NCBI GenBank assembly: GCA_005884825.1
Contig: VAZT01000052.1
Coordinates: 1 to 5,000 of the forward strand
Length of the DNA: 5,000 bases
From: Alphaproteobacteria bacterium
GTDB lineage: Bacteria; Pseudomonadota; Alphaproteobacteria; ATCC43930; CGMCC-115725
Direction: 5' to 3'
This document shows positions 4,708 through 5,000 of this stretch, one piece after another. Each line of letters opens with the position of its first letter. Within the stretch, counting starts at the first letter, position 1. The position numbers were made by a program, and so were the translations under genes. The notes beneath the pieces were generated by a model that was not told where the DNA came from, did no database searches, and saw only the letters and a list, made by a program, of their open reading frames with translations.

Positions 4708-5000
4708 TCATCGATGGCCGTATCGCACGCGATACCAGGCGAGCCCGATCAGTTCGTGAAGCGCATAATAGCTCTCCAGCAATGCCGGCACCTGCGGCAG
4801 GAACGCCGCTATCGAGAGTGGCGGACGCCCATCCTCCAGGGTCGGTGACGGGACCACCGGATAGCCGACCGCCCGGAACGACCACAGCGCTCGCGCCATG
4901 TCCCACGGGTGGGCGACCACCAGCGCGGCGTGAATACCGGCACCGCGGAGGATTTCAGCCGAGTACAAAGCGTTTTCGAAGGTGTTTCGCGAACGCTCCT
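4708..5000 (-). CDS. DUF218/YdcF-like protein, 3' part (5' end beyond window)
   Basis: The frame is open to the right edge, so the start lies outside. The visible 96 residues begin ERSRNTFENALYSAEILRGA, matching the SRNTxENA motif of the DUF218 family (YdcF, SanA and relatives). LVVAHPWDMARALWSFRAVG follows, equivalent to the family's strand-helix HxxRA segment, then a VVPSPT strand and the usual C-terminal helix ending LGLAWYRVRYG-like (here LIGLAWYRVRYGHR). Family members have a Rossmann-like fold, are often membrane-anchored, and have been linked to cell-envelope processes, but the reaction is generally unknown. The conserved N-terminal part is not visible. A TTG at 4968 is an internal codon, not a start, because the SRNTFENA motif lies upstream of it. 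Confidence 0.85.
   Translation of the reverse strand, partial: ERSRNTFENALYSAEILRGAGIHAALVVAHPWDMARALWSFRAVGYPVVPSPTLEDGRPPLSIAAFLPQVPALLESYYALHELIGLAWYRVRYGHR

Noticed and set aside
1..5000. CRISPR array, complete insertion sequence or integrase
   Set aside because: No regularly spaced identical repeats, transposase or recombinase motifs were seen on either strand.

Overview
The window is GC-rich bacterial DNA, most likely from an alphaproteobacterium of the Hyphomicrobiales (Bradyrhizobium/Rhodopseudomonas-like). The evidence is indirect: codon use, an interspersed palindromic repeat near the left end of a type common in those genomes, and the general look of the genes. No species can be named from the sequence alone.

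Layout, left to right. 1-180 is non-coding and carries the palindromic repeat (about 85-180, perfect hairpin at 144-164). 181-531 has no convincing gene. 532-1842 (+) is a complete fumarylacetoacetase gene (fah), the last step of phenylalanine/tyrosine breakdown through homogentisate. An unusually AT-rich spacer (1907-1976) follows. It holds 11-bp-phased ATTATAC repeats, a consensus-like promoter pointing left (antisense to fah), and a 12-base match to the phage T7 promoter recognition core. 1997-2653 (+) encodes a 218-aa protein that looks like a worn uroporphyrin-III C-methyltransferase-like (CobA-type) domain. A 27-codon membrane peptide (2660-2743) starts 6 bp after it.

2862-2947 (+) is a complete tRNA-Leu(CAA) with encoded CCA. 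3030-3734 (-) encodes a secreted PEP-CTERM protein with a good signal peptide, three cysteine pairs and a C-terminal PEP/transmembrane/RRK sorting tail. 3753-4138 is AT-rich and apparently gene-free, with an 11-bp direct repeat. At 4139-4193 there is a 3'-half copy of a tRNA-Leu that starts exactly at the anticodon loop and ends with CCA, in the same orientation as the intact tRNA. This is the footprint expected from tRNA-targeted integration, so 2893-4195 may be a small remnant of a mobile segment with the PEP-CTERM gene as cargo. No integrase is visible.

The right end holds a weakly supported hypothetical reading frame on the minus strand (start 4592, with a strong ribosome binding site). 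Upstream of it is a perfect CRP-type site (TGTGA-N6-TCACA, 4667-4682). Further right is the 3' part of a DUF218/YdcF-like gene (4708 to beyond 5000, minus strand).

The genes do not form one pathway. The window is best read as a housekeeping catabolic gene (fah), a two-gene transcription unit of unknown role, and a tRNA-anchored accessory patch. No complete novel system is visible. The best leads are the tRNA-bounded segment, the phased repeat/promoter region at 1907-1976, and two active-site substitutions in fah.
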